A stretch of DNA of 64,000 bases, from assembly GCA_031308135.1 (NCBI GenBank), contig JAHLJT010003656.1, positions 51,196,421 to 51,260,420 of the forward strand, read 5' to 3'. A program made the position numbers and the translations under genes. Source of the DNA: Acheta domesticus. Its lineage: Eukaryota > Arthropoda > Insecta > Orthoptera > Gryllidae. This document shows positions 22,301 to 34,485 of the stretch, in pieces. The notes under the pieces are model-generated. The model had not been told where the DNA came from, did no database searches, and saw only the letters and a program-made list of their open reading frames with translations. Position 1 is the first letter of the stretch. Every line of letters begins with the position of its first letter.

Positions 22301-25071
22301 CGGCAGCGGCAGCGGCAGCGGCAGCGGCAGCGGCAGCGGCAGCGGCAGCGGCAGCGGCAGCGGCAGCGGCAGCGGCAGCGGCAGCGGCAGCGGCAGCGGC
22401 AGCGGCAGCGGCAGCGGCAGCGGCAGCGGCAGCGGCAGCGGCAGCGGCAGCGGCAGCGGCAGCGGCAGCGGCAGCGGCAGCGGCAGCGGCAGCGGCAGCG
22501 GCAGCGGCAGCGGCAGCGGCAGCGGCAGCGGCAGCGGCAGCGGCAGCGGCAGCGGCAGCGGCAGCGGCAGCGGCAGCGGCAGCGGCAGCGGCAGCGGCAG
22601 CGGCAGCGGCAGCGCAGCGGCAGCGGCAGCGGCAGCGGCAGCGGCAGCGGCAGCGGCAGCGGCAGCGGCAGCGGCAGCGGCAGCGGCAGCGGCAGCGGCA
22701 GCGGCAGCGGCAGCGGCAGCGGCAGCGGCAGCGGCAGCGGCAGCGGCAGCGGCAGCGGCAGCGGCAGCGGCAGCGGCAGCGGCAGCGGCAGCGGCAGCGG
22801 CAGCGGCAGCGGCAGCGGCAGCGGCAGCGGCAGCGGCAGCGGCAGCGGCAGCGGCAGCGGCAGCGGCAGCGGCAGCGGCAGCGGCAGCGGCAGCGGCAGC
22901 GGCAGCGGCAGCGGCAGCGGCAGCGGCAGCGGCAGCGGCAGCGGCAGCGGCAGCGGCAGCGGCAGCGGCAGCGGCAGCGGCAGCGGCAGCGGCAGCGGCA
23001 GCGGCAGCGGCAGCGGCAGCGGCAGCGGCAGCGGCAGCGGCAGCGGCAGCGGCAGCGGCAGCGGCAGCGGCAGCGGCAGCGGCAGCGGCAGCGGCAGCGG
23101 CAGCGGCAGCGGCAGCGGCAGCGGCAGCGGCAGCGGCAGCGGCAGCGGCAGCGGCAGCGGCAGCGGCAGCGGCAGCGGCAGCGGCAGCGGCAGCGGCAGC
23201 GGCAGCGGCAGCGGCAGCGGCAGCGGCAGCGGCAGCGGCAGCGGCAGCGGCAGCGGCAGCGGCAGCGGCAGCGGCAGCGGCAGCGGCAGCGGCAGCGGCA
23301 GCGGCAGCGGCAGCGGCAGCGGCAGCGGCAGCGGCAGCGGCAGCGGCAGCGGCAGCGGCAGCGGCAGCGGCAGCGGCAGCGGCAGCGGCAGCGGCAGCGG
23401 CAGCGGCAGCGGCAGCGGCAGCGGCAGCGGCAGCGGCAGCGGCAGCGGCAGCGGCAGCGGCAGCGGCAGCGGCAGCGGCAGCGGCAGCGGCAGCGGCAGC
23501 GGCAGCGGCAGCGGCAGCGGCAGCGGCAGCGGCAGCGGCAGCGGCAGCGGCAGCGGCAGCGGCAGCGGCAGCGGCAGCGGCAGCGGCAGCGGCAGCGGCA
23601 GCGGCAGCGGCAGCGGCAGCGGCAGCGGCAGCGGCAGCGGCAGCGGCAGCGGCAGCGGCAGCGGCAGCGGCAGCGGCAGCGGCAGCGGCAGCGGCAGCGG
23701 CAGCGGCAGCGGCAGCGGCAGCGGCAGCGGCAGCGGCAGCGGCAGCGGCAGCGGCAGCGGCAGCGGCAGCGGCAGCGGCAGCGGCAGCGGCAGCGGCAGC
23801 GGCAGCGGCAGCGGCAGCGGCAGCGGCAGCGGCAGCGGCAGCGGCAGCGGCAGCGGCAGCGGCAGCGGCAGCGGCAGCGGCAGCGGCAGCGGCAGCGGCA
23901 GCGGCAGCGGCAGCGGCAGCGGCAGCGGCAGCGGCAGCGGCAGCGGCAGCGGCAGCGGCAGCGGCAGCGGCAGCGGCAGCGGCAGCGGCAGCGGCAGCGG
24001 CAGCGGCAGCGGCAGCGGCAGCGGCAGCGCAGCGGCAGCGGCAGCGGCAGCGGCAGCGGCAGCGGCAGCGGCAGCGGCAGCGGCAGCGGCAGCGGCAGCG
24101 GCAGCGGCAGCGGCAGCGGCAGCGGCAGCGGCAGCGGCAGCGGCAGCGGCAGCGGCAGCGGCAGCGGCAGCGGCAGCGGCAGCGGCAGCGGCAGCGGCAG
24201 CGGCAGCGGCAGCGGCAGCGGCAGCGGCAGCGGCAGCGGCAGCGGCAGCGGCAGCGGCAGCGGCAGCGGCAGCGGCAGCGGCAGCGGCAGCGGCAGCGGC
24301 AGCGGCAGCGGCAGCGGCAGCGGCAGCGGCAGCGGCAGCGGCAGCGGCAGCGGCAGCGGCAGCGGCAGCGGCAGCGGCAGCGGCAGCGGCAGCGGCAGCG
24401 GCAGCGGCAGCGGCAGCGGCAGCGGCAGCGGCAGCGGCAGCGGCAGCGGCAGCGGCAGCGGCAGCGGCAGCGGCAGCGGCAGCGGCAGCGGCAGCGGCAG
24501 CGGCAGCGGCAGCGGCAGCGGCAGCGGCAGCGGCAGCGGCAGCGGCAGCGGCAGCGGCAGCGGCAGCGGCAGCGGCAGCGGCAGCGGCAGCGGCAGCGGC
24601 AGCGGCAGCGGCAGCGGCAGCGGCAGCGGCAGCGGCAGCGGCAGCGGCAGCGGCAGCGGCAGCGGCAGCGGCAGCGGCAGCGGCAGCGGCAGCGGCAGCG
24701 GCAGCGGCAGCGGCAGCGGCAGCGGCAGCGGCAGCGGCAGCGGCAGCGGCAGCGGCAGCGGCAGCGGCAGCGGCAGCGGCAGCGGCAGCGGCAGCGGCAG
24801 CGGCAGCGGCAGCGGCAGCGGCAGCGGCAGCGGCAGCGGCAGCGGCAGCGGCAGCGGCAGCGGCAGCGGCAGCGGCAGCGGCAGCGGCAGCGGCAGCGGC
24901 AGCGGCAGCGGCAGCGGCAGCGGCAGCGGCAGCGGCAGCGGCAGCGGCAGCGGCAGCGGCAGCGGCAGCGGCAGCGGCAGCGGCAGCGGCAGCGGCAGCG
25001 GCAGCGGCAGCGGCAGCGGCAGCGGCAGCGGCAGCGGCAGCGGCAGCGGCAGCGGCAGCGGCAGCGGCAGC
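19374..25071 (+). repeat. 5.7-kb hexanucleotide array (CAGCGG)n
   Basis: About 950 near-perfect copies of the 6-bp unit are present. I see only a few interruptions: a one-G loss in the unit near 19755, 21075, 22613 and 24028, a one-base irregularity near 20433, and a GGGG run near 22245. Long open frames through it encode only Ala, Gln-Arg or Ser-Gly runs (plus strand) or Leu-Pro, Arg-Cys or Ala runs (minus strand), and are by-products of the repeat, not genes. CAG and CGG triplets are both able to fold, so strong hairpin formation is expected. The array is GC-rich in an AT-rich setting. Confidence 0.97.
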
Positions 25072-25081
25072 CGCGGATCCA

Positions 25082-27500
25082 GAAAGTATATTTGGGGGGG
25101 GGATTTTCTCTCACTCTTTTTCTCTAGTATATAATAGAGGTCTGCATTCCCCGCGATTTTTAGCGACCAGCGCTCGCTCGCGTCTCTTCTCTCGAGACCA
25201 CGCGCTCGACTGTCCTTCGCAGCCGGTTGTGGACTCCCGGGAACCGGCGGCCGACCGTTCAGGCGAACTGCACCACGTATAACAATCGGCCGACACGTCG
25301 AAGTAAATATCTAAAGATTTAAAGAAAAAATAAACTCCCGCCTCCTCAGGGGTACTGTGGAGGGGAAAGAAAGATATCTAAAGCCAAGTTTCAGGAAAAG
25401 GAAGGAGTATCGAATGGTTTTTAAAACGAATCACCAATAATTTCGTTTTTTCAAAATTTAATATATAGACGAATTTTAATATTAATTTTCAAATAATAAA
25501 TTTTAAAAAAGAATAAAAAGCTTTAAAAATCGAGTCCTCGAACGCACTGAAGAACCTCAAGTGGATCTATTGCAGTTCTGCCTGTGAATTCAAAGAAAAG
25601 GCATTCAAACGTTTTAGAGAGAAATTCCGTTCTTTGTTCCGTTCCGTTCTTTGTTCCGTTCTAGGCATCGGATGTTTAGGAAATTGCCTATTTTATTCTA
25701 ATGAACATAAAATCATTAATTTTCCTTCATTTTTTATGGTGTAAATACAAATACTCTGCTAAATTTAGATGCAAGTGCATTGAAATATATTAGTACCTTT
25801 CCCTTCCAATTTTGTATTTTTGTTGGCTTTTTCCAAATATTTTTGGTGTTGTTGTTGTAATTTTCAGGCATCTGAAACGCAGGTCTTGGTTTCTTAACCT
25901 GGCAGTAGACCCGCGGGGTACCTCAGTCACTCCAGCATTGTTTTGAGCTCATTGTACTTTTAGTTTTTGTTCAATCTCGCGAACAATCACGAGGAAACTC
26001 GCCAGCAGGGAACAGACTCAAATTGTCTTTCCCCCGCGCGGCCAACATTCTTCGGCTGCCCCACCTTCAAAGTTTCTCACGGTACTAGCACGTGTATACA
26101 AAAATATAATAAATGAAACACAGATGTTCAGGCAACAAAACAATTCTCGTCGAGCCCTCTTGGCAGCGCCGAAACGCCGCGTACCTACTGTAAGCCGGGG
26201 AAAGGGCGACAGGTCATCTACCTTGGGCTCGGCCTCCCCGGGCGGGCAAGGCCGCTTCCTCGCCATTAGCCACTACCTGCCTTTTACTAAGCCTTCGGCG
26301 GCCAGACGTGTTTACAAACATTCATAAATATAGCTACGTGCCTCCCGCCCCCATATTGGCGTAAGTATTCGCCGACCACGAACGCATCTGCTAGGCAGCC
26401 GCGTCCGCGCCCGCCTTACCGCCCCAGTCTCTCAGCCGGCTCCGCGGTTCCCGTGAGAAAATACCAAACCTTGCTAATGAGATGCAACCATCGCAGGCAT
26501 CGCCAGTGCCACGCCAAAGTCACGTGACACACTTCAGAAAATAACAACAAATAGCGAGCATCTCTCGCGGCACACTGCGTCTCACCGCATGTCATAGGCT
26601 AGCTGCAAATGTCACGTGACTCCTCCCCCTCTGCACTCGGAAACATACGTTCAAATAAATGCGGCAACTTGTTTCCCACGCGCCACTACGCAGTCACTCT
26701 TCAGTCAAACTACTATTACTGCTCTGTCAAACTACTCACTCTTCAGTCACTCGTAGTCAAACTTCCAAGCGACAACTTCAGTCGCTTCTACGCTGCAACT
26801 GAAAACTATTCAGTCATCTCTTCAGTCGACTTCTAACAGTCATTACTACTCAGTCGCTTCAGCCAACTTCTACGAGACAAACGACTACCATTGACACAGT
26901 TGTCAATACAACGCACGAGTGTCAATGCTTGCTCTACTCGTCAGACGGCCTGCGAACGAGTCAGCTGTCCTTGCTCTGCCTATCAAGGCTCCGGCAATCA
27001 ATTAGCGCGGCCAGCAGGCCGCGATCTACATTCGGGCCACCAGTGAATCAGCCTTCACCTGGCCAAATCAACAGTACGGGCCGCTCCAGCAGTCGAGTAC
27101 GCGCCCATGGTGACATCCAGCCTATCAGCCGTATCATCTGCAGCCCATTTCAACCGACGGCACACATACACTCAGCCGTCTGACCTGGGTTGGTGTTTGC
27201 TGTACTTTCATCAATCTGTAAGTGTAAACTTCAAGAAAGAAGAAACTTAAATCATAAACATTCATTGGTCCTCCGGCTTACTGCCTAACTACTTACTTGT
27301 AAAACTAATCGATATTTCAAGAATTAAATTAAATTCATTCACAAGTACATTGCCTTTCTTTTGCCTCTAGAAACAATCCGCTGAAACCTGATCTGAACCT
27401 GTATGTAGTCGCTTCGCAGCACGGACCTCACACCGCGCTGCATCCACAACAGTTTTATTTATAATCTTGCGAGCTTCTCAATACCTTTCGAGGAAAGCTT
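25082..27500. other. CpG-rich non-coding stretch with CAGTC repeats
   Basis: The stretch is rich in CG dinucleotides. It contains a TATATAATAG box at 25127-25136, paired CACGTGAC sites at 26520 and 26615, and many CAGTCA/TTCAGTC units at about 26690-26860. No coding exon is convincing. It could be a promoter region or an old LTR; I could not find matching LTR ends. Confidence 0.35.
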
Positions 27501-28469
27501 TGTGCACGTATCTCGACCCCTCTCTTTCAACTGCTTCCTGTCCTTTCCTGGAAATTTCGTCGCAATGGCGATGGCGCACTGCGTGAGGGCCACCGAGTCA
27601 CTTCGCGCAACCTTTGTTATCTATTCCTGCCACACTGTTCACAGTAGTTCACCCAAAGGAAGGTGGTCCCGTGGAGCTTCAATATTACTCCACAGAAGCC
27701 AATGATTCACAATTTCAGCTTTTGCGATTTTTTAATAACAATTAATCGCTTATGTTGTATTGAAACGAAAAATAATGGAGTAATTGAAAAATATTGTACT
27801 CGTACAAATAAAACTTTGTATGCATCATTTCGTGAATACATACTTTTGCCGAATGTAAAATAATGTTAAACGTGTGTATATAATAGTAAATAATGTATTT
27901 TGAATTATTGAGTTAAATAGGCTGATGTGCTGGGACCGCTGTTGTTTGGCCGCCGACTGAGTCGACAAATTCAGAGGCTTACATCAACTATTTCACAATA
28001 AATCAGTATGCCCAATGACGACAAGACGTTTTGACGCAAGGAAAAAGTACCCACCTCATTTTTTAGCATATGCATTTTCTTATATACTCGTGAAATTATG
28101 ACCAAATATTCATTGTATTTAATAAATATGCCTTATATTCGGGTTTGTAAAAAAACTTAAATGACATTACAATTGGTACGAAACGAATTATTTTCCCTTA
28201 AGCACTATAAATATAAAAAAATATAAAAATGCATGCTATAAAGGTTTAAATTTATTTTCAGACTTTTTTGCCTTAATTCTTTCAAAAAATGTATTGTTTT
28301 GTCTCTATAAAATTATTTCCAATCAATCGATAAATTGTTACTTTTCAACAAATTAATCGTTTAATTGAAATTGTATTTTCTTTCGATTACAATGAATTGA
28401 AAGAGTTGCGATCACTACGTGCGGCGACTTTATATCCCGTACATGCATTGAGCGGCGAAGCTATCGAGC
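27501..28469. other. Non-coding stretch
   Basis: The first part is mixed in composition and the rest AT-rich. I see no gene or repeat boundary. Confidence 0.4.
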
Positions 28470-28479
28470 AGTCCGGCGC

Positions 28480-29140
28480 CGGTCGAGTGGCCGCGCGGCC
28501 GAGCGGCCGTGCGGCTGACACGCAGCACTCACCGTGCTGGATACTCGGATTGACATGAAATTTCACCAGCTGATAGAACACCATGCAAAACCTAAATACG
28601 CAAATTTTGAAGTGCTATGGAATATTATAAATAGTGTTTTATAGGCATTTTGTACTAGGACCTTTCGTGACCTTCGCGCTTCCCGCAGCGGGCGAGCCGT
28701 TGCTTCGGCAGCGCTAGGAACGTTACGCGGCGTCTATCAGCCGGAGTCAGATTTCCAAGCGCGTTCGTTCCATCTGAACCTGCAAACTAAACACCCGTTT
28801 TTGTCGTCCCGCCTGCCCTCCAAGTAACTGAGACCTTGCTGACAGGCCGATAGTGCAGGCGCGGTGTATGAGTAACGGCTGCAGAACCAGCGGCGAGCAG
28901 CGATTTCCGCCCTTCTACGGTCGGTATGGTCAAGAAAGATCCCAATACTAATTATCTCAAAAACAATACTTGCAATGCTTCATAGCACGTAAAAATTTGT
29001 ATGTAGGGGTTTTGAAAGGTGCTGAACAAGCTAGTAAAATCTCAAGTCAATCCGAGTATGCAGCACGGTGAGTGTTGCGTGTGAGCGCCCGGGCGCTCGG
29101 CGACTCCCGAGTCTCGGCGCGAGCCGCAGGGCGGCCGGTC
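28480..29140. repeat. Foldback element with long diverged inverted arms
   Basis: The left arm contains ACTCACCGTGCTGGATACTC and GGATTGACATGAAATTTCAC (about 28525-28566). The right arm read on the minus strand gives ACTCACCGTGCTGCATACTC and GGATTGACTTGAGATTTTAC (about 29030-29075). Matching extends inward over about 100 bases (GTGCTATG blocks) and outward into GC-rich sequence (GCCGAGCG). The arms are at least 150 bp with point changes and small gaps. No coding sequence lies between them. Confidence 0.75.
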
Positions 29141-29606
29141 GAAATTTCTTGTTCAGTCCAGTCCACCAGTCCGGAACTGTACTCTACTACAGACACCACC
29201 AGACTACCAATTGCAGATATTTTATTCCTGGAGTTCAGAGCAGACTGCAGGACAAGTCTCACTCTTCTGTAATACTCCTTGCGAATTCTCTCTTTCATTG
29301 TGTCGTTCGAGATTGTCTCACATTCTTCAATGCCCAGATATTTGTAAGTTTTAGATCTTGAATCACAGTGTGCATATCAACTTCAATGCTCTCTGACGTC
29401 AGTTTGCCTTTTTTTAAATTGATTTTTGCACATTTGTCAAGACCAAACTTCACGCAGATGTCATTGCTAAAGTCATTCACGATAGACAGCATTTGGGAGA
29501 GAATCGCTTCATTCTTAGCACACACTTTCAGATCATCCATGTAAAACAAATGTGATACTGGCCTTTCATCACCATGGAGCTTGTAACCAAAGTCATCTTG
29601 CGACAA
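29141..29606 (-). pseudogene. R2-like LINE reverse-transcriptase fragment
   Basis: On the minus strand, from 29606 downward, the reading gives VSHLFYMDDLKVCAKNE (with the YMDD catalytic box), FSNDICVKFGLDKCAKINLK and KGKLTSESIEVD. After a frameshift near 29297 it gives KEYYRRVRLVLQSALNSRNK, ISAIGSLVVSVVEYSSGLVD and WTEQEI. This series (YMDD, then GL.KCAK, then RRVR.VL..ELN..NKI.AIN, then Y.FG...W) is typical of a non-LTR reverse transcriptase of the R2-related group. It is cut off downstream at the foldback element and upstream at a (TTA)n tract. Non-functional fragment. Confidence 0.7.
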
Positions 29607-29620
29607 CTGTCTAGATAGTG

Positions 29621-29630
29621 GTTGTTGTTG

Positions 29631-29676
<46 letters not shown>
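29621..29676 (+). repeat. (GTT)n/(TTA)n microsatellite
   Basis: Perfect GTT units change to TTA units. It borders the reverse-transcriptase fragment. Confidence 0.95.
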
Positions 29677-31460
29677 CGAAAAAATTGCGAATGCTTGTGA
29701 AATGGAAAAGGGCAACAAGGTTATGTTGTGTCCTTTGCGTAATGCTTTAGATCGGGATTCAGCGTATTCTGGAGCTAGTATTTCCACTATTCACAGAAAA
29801 GACAAAAAGAACTAATGATACTTTACAATCCCCAGAAACGACCGATAAAACTAACATTGAAGGAAACCAATTTATCATAATCTACGTAATTGTATGTTTT
29901 ACATACTATTTCCACGAACTTTACACAGATCTTCGTATGAAAGTCTGATTTATAGTATTTTAAAACTTCAAAAAATGTTTTCCTTGCTAGTGGCTTAGCG
30001 AATGGTGTGCAAAATACCCTCAGAGTTTGCAGCAGATCAGTAGGGTCCTACGGGGTGCAGCTTTTTTATGACGATGAGTGTATTACAAGCTGCAGACAAG
30101 CTGGAATTATGTAGTGGAGGTGCTGCTCTGCATATTATAAAAGGAAAAAGGGGTCTTGTGCTTAAGTTCATGGATCTATATTCATCATAATTGGTTTTGA
30201 ATTCTTATGTTGGTAGCAAAAATAAAATTTCGTAGCTGATTGCTCATATTAATTACTCTATTGGTGAAGAATTTCTTTATCGAAATGAGACCGGATCAAG
30301 ATTTTGTTAATTTCATATAATGACCCTAAAGATATGAAGTGTTTGTTCTTAATGTAGATTGTATATCTGTGACATACACGCATGCATTATTTTAGTTCGT
30401 ATAATTTATTAATTGCAAAATGTGTACAAAAGCATCAGTACCAAGGAAAAATTCACGTCATAAGATAATCTGTAAACATAATGAAAAAAATTATTTCTAT
30501 TAGAAAATTATAATTGACACAGAAATTGTTTTTCAATGAGGGTAAGTGATGAAGCGAAGCGACTGTTGGGAAAAACAAACCTGTTGACTGTTGAGCATCA
30601 AGCATGTCAAATGATTAATAGTATATCACTGTTTAAGTGATTTTCATAAAGGTAATCCCTATTGTTTTTGTTGTTGTTATAACTCCAACTCCTGTTTTTA
30701 AATGGAAATCCTCATTCTTTAGTACTTATATCATATAATTGCAATTATGCATGGCTCTCGCTACAAAACATTTCAACAAAATTAACACCCCTGTCAGACT
30801 TTATAATAGATTTTTAAAAAAATTCCCATACATTTACAGAAGTGGTTCCCCGATTGTGTGTATTCAGTGACAGATGTAACTTCCTCGCAACGAAAACACC
30901 AGAAAATACTAACTGCACGAAACGCCATCATCAATGCCCAATCTGATCGTGCTGATAAGCGAGGAACTAGCCTTAAACTGGCTTCAGAAATTTTGCCCAA
31001 AAGGCGGCTAGTTAACACACCTATATATCTTACACCATGGTAGAAGTGAAGAACAGGATTCGGTTCCGATTGACGTGCTGAGAATGTCACTCGCGGCGCC
31101 GTCACGGTGTGACCGCCCACAGAGTTCACGGCCCACGCAATTTCCTACGGAATTGTGACGCTTCGCTACCCGTGTCCGAGTTGAGAACGAGGCTCGGGCC
31201 TTTAGCCCTCGCGTTAAGATAAAACATTCTTGAACCTGTCCAACGCATAATTACCAACTCATTTTATACGAAGAATAAATCATTCAAATTCTCCATTACA
31301 CACTCGCTCAATAGAACCGCTTAGACAAAGACACACTGCGCACAAAGACTCCACGGTGAAATAAATACATCGTGTGTGTATGTATATATTTATCTTTATA
31401 TATTTATATATAAAATTATATATTTATATTATATACTTATATTTATATTATAAATTTATA
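29677..31460. other. Non-coding stretch
   Basis: AT-rich with a moderate-GC patch near 30850-31150. Frames there are open on both strands but show no family motif. TATA-type low-complexity sequence lies at 31380-31460. Confidence 0.4.
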
Positions 31461-31947
31461 TCTTTATATATAACATTCTCGTGTCACACTTTTAGTTACC
31501 GTACTCCGAAACGGCTTGACAGATTTTGATGAAAGTTTATATGTATATTCAGTAGGTCTGAGAATAAGTTGTTATCTATTTTTATACCCCTTAGTGATAA
31601 GGGTGGTCCACCCCAATTTTTTTAATTTTTTTGCACGAAACGTTTTAGGCAACCCGCTACACACGGTAGGTATTTCACACGGCGGTATTTCACCAGCTAC
31701 ACGGTGTTTCTCCATATTACGCACCTGGACAGCGATGTGCAGAATCTGCTATTAAATGTGAATAACACGGAGAGAGGCGGGGAAAGAGAAAGAAAGATTG
31801 AGAAAGAGAGAGAGACGGAGAAAGACAGAGACGGGAAAAGAGAGACTGAGAAAGAGAGACGGGGAAAGAAAGAGAGAGACGGAGAAAGAGAGAGGGAAGG
31901 AAAAAGAGAGATATAGGGGCAGAACAACGTCTGCCGGGCTCAGCTAG
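31461..31947 (+). mobile_element. Interspersed element, possibly Helitron-derived, with GAGA tract
   Basis: The element opens with TCTTTATATATAACATTCTC and GTGTCACAC, then CCGAAACGGC, GACAGATTTTGATGAAA and ATATTCAGTAGGTCTGAGAA. It closes with CAACGTCTGCCGGGCTCAGCTAG. The TC start and CTAG end would fit a non-autonomous Helitron, but I see no clear hairpin before the CTAG and the flanking T is absent. A purine-rich GAGAGAC tract fills 31770-31912. A partial inverted copy of the 3' end lies at 33189. Confidence 0.45.
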
Positions 31948-33188
31948 AAAAATATCTTACATATCTTCTTATATATATTACACATATCATATATCTTACA
32001 CAGTGAAAGATATGTTACTTACACCTGTTTTGCAATTCATCCAACGTTTTGTTTTTCAGGAATAAAAATAAATAACTCTCGGCACAATGGAATGCAAAGC
32101 AATAAACAGAAAGTAACTAGCTTTCAGCTGTAATACCACGTTATACTGTGGTAATACACCGAGACGCACTCAGATATTTTGGGCAACCAACAAAACATGG
32201 CGGACACACCAGCGATTGTCTTCACTTTCTAGAGCCAATGTCACCTCCATATATTATAACCTCCTTGGGTGATCCACACCTCATTGTGAATCTCGTCACT
32301 TTGCTCGGCTGCTCTGAAACGGGGGAGGGGGGATTGAACCACGCGAGATATCAGGCCTACCATGCATAGTGAAACATTTTGGGATTATTTTGAATTTCTG
32401 AACATACTAGAAAAAATCCTTAAATCTGAATAATAATCTTAAATAATAAAACTGAATTTATTACCAAAATTTAAGCCACGCATAGCATCAGATTCAATTG
32501 ATAGTAAAGATAATGAACACAATCTAATTTGTCGCATTGTCGTCCTCAGAGTATTTTTTATCCCTTTAGCCTCGTCTAGTTGTTCCTATTGCGATAATGG
32601 GCATTCCCACCCACCCTCCTACGCGTCGTTATTTTCCGTGGCCGCGGAACGAACGTAACTCAAACGGTGCCGCGTAATGTTACCTTTGTAGTTTTGCTTC
32701 GCCTGTGGGGAGCATCAAGTGTCAAGCGGCATTTGTTACTTAAAACCTGAGGGAGATGCTTAGAAGATGAAGGATACATACACGTAGAAAGAAAAAGGAT
32801 CGTTGTATGTCGTAAATAAAAGGAGTCTTCTGAACCAGATTTTTCACATTCCACATGTTTTAGTTTCTCGCGTTTAAAAAGCAACTTCTTAAGAAGAGAA
32901 AGTTATGTAATCTGCCAAGTTAAGAAAAATTATTCTAATTCCAGTCGCTTTTCTTCTTTCCATACAAACCGGGATGCCAGTGGCAATGATATTGATACGC
33001 CACAACTGATTTGGCAAGGTAATCCATTTTGAGCGCTAGCCGATCGTTCGCAGTCTGCAGCGTCTACACTGAAGTCTCCGCTGACGTAACCCTAGCCAGC
33101 AACACATCAATCCTATCAATTATCTCTTTATTATTTCTACCATAGACTAAGGATTTATACATCTTTACTCTATGTTTCTACTAAGAAA
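31948..33188. other. Non-coding stretch
   Basis: I see no gene, RNA or repeat structure apart from the flanking related elements. Confidence 0.4.
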
Positions 33189-33310
33189 ACCCGGCAGATG
33201 TTGTTCTGCCCTTCATCTCCCTTATTCCCCTCCCATCTCCCTTTCTCACTGTCTCTCCCTCTCTCCCCCTGTCCCTGTCTGTCTCTGTGTGTCTCTGTCC
33301 CTCTTATTCA
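33189..33310 (-). repeat. Partial inverted copy of the 31.5-kb element
   Basis: CCCGGCAGATGTTGTTCTGC followed by a CT-rich tract is the reverse complement, with small changes, of the end of the element at 31461-31947 (GAGA tract, GCAGAACAACGTCTGCCGGG). The rest of the copy is missing or unrecognisable. Confidence 0.65.
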
Positions 33311-33733
33311 CATTTACTTGTTGATTCTGCACGTCTCTGAGCAGGCGAGGTAATACCAGGAAGCGCCGGACCAGCAAAAATGTAACCGAATGTTCAGGAA
33401 GAGTTCATTCTGTAATTACGGTAGAGAAACGTTTCTTTGAGACATTTTAGTTTTTAAGGCCCTAGAACGCCTTGTTTAGGAGTTATTTATCTATATAGCT
33501 TCAAAATACTGCCGAGTGTGATTCGAGATGCATTTGACGTGAATATTTAGTTTTGTTGTACAGCGCCATCTAGAGTTTCAACAGAATTAACAGCACATAA
33601 ACTTTCTGGGGGAAAAACACGTAGAAGTGCCGACTTTCATGAAGATCGGTGAGAGAACGAGAGAAAGAGAGAGAGAGAAATAGTTTCTATGATATCGACG
33701 TTAGTTGAGGCCCTTTATTCAGCTCCACCTTAC

Positions 33734-33884
33734 CAATCGCCAATAGCACCGCCATCACCGCCGCGCCCAGCACGCTGGCAAGGAGCTCAGCCCCTGCGCG
33801 GTCCCCCGGGCATGGCCACAGCGCGGCAGGTCGCCCCTCCCCCAGCGGCCGACAGCCGCTCGCCACTGCTCGGTCGACACCATC
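33734..33884 (-). CDS. Possible orphan exon with a membrane segment, IR-like?
   Basis: On the minus strand a CTGCTGCAG acceptor at 33885 and an ATTG|GTAAGG donor at 33734 bound a 151-bp GC-rich open segment. It encodes DGVDRAVASGC... and then AELLASVLGAAVMAVLLAIG, a probable membrane span. Its GC content and character are like the exons of the IR gene on the other strand, and short hydrophobic IR C-terminal exons look similar. No neighbouring exon was found, so it could be a pseudogene fragment or a chance reading. Confidence 0.3.
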
Positions 33885-34485
33885 CTGCAGCAGGTGGAGC
33901 ATTTAAGGGAAACACGCTCGGCTCTGCGTCTGGCGAGAGACCAACCACATTTTCTTCCACTTTTCGAATTTTTAGACCATGATATGTGGTGCCACTGAAG
34001 ATGAGATAAGGTTCCCGAAACATATCACATATGTTTCGATAATTTTTTTTTTTTCCATTTATTTTCTTCCCGTTCGACTTTGTCTTTCGGGGATTTTAAG
34101 GGGTACAATGCTACATACATTAGTTTATGGGGCCATCCTAAGGCAAATGCGGGTCTCGGTGCAATCCTTCAGTATTTTGAAAATTTCTTATTTGAAATAC
34201 TTGACTAACGGAAGTTTTGCATTTATTTAAATGCATTTAGATAGAGACGCCTATTGGGTGGATATCAAAATTCGTTAATCATCGTACCCTAAATTGGAGC
34301 ACAATTGAAGAGTTTTTTACAGAAACTACTGTAGCCTAAAAACTATGATTTTGATCTACAGTACTCTACAAAACTCTACAGTATCCTACGCTACTCTCCT
34401 CGGGATTCATCTGTACTAAATAATGTAGGAAAATTGGCCGTAGACCGGGAAATGTACATAATTTGGGAAATACAATTATGTCCAA

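Noticed and set aside
26018..26327. Short frames in the CpG-rich stretch
   Set aside because: No domain, splice or conservation evidence; GC content explains their length.
31697..31927. Frames rich in Ser/Phe/Leu (minus) and Arg/Glu/Lys (plus)
   Set aside because: Products of the GAGA simple repeat in the mobile element.
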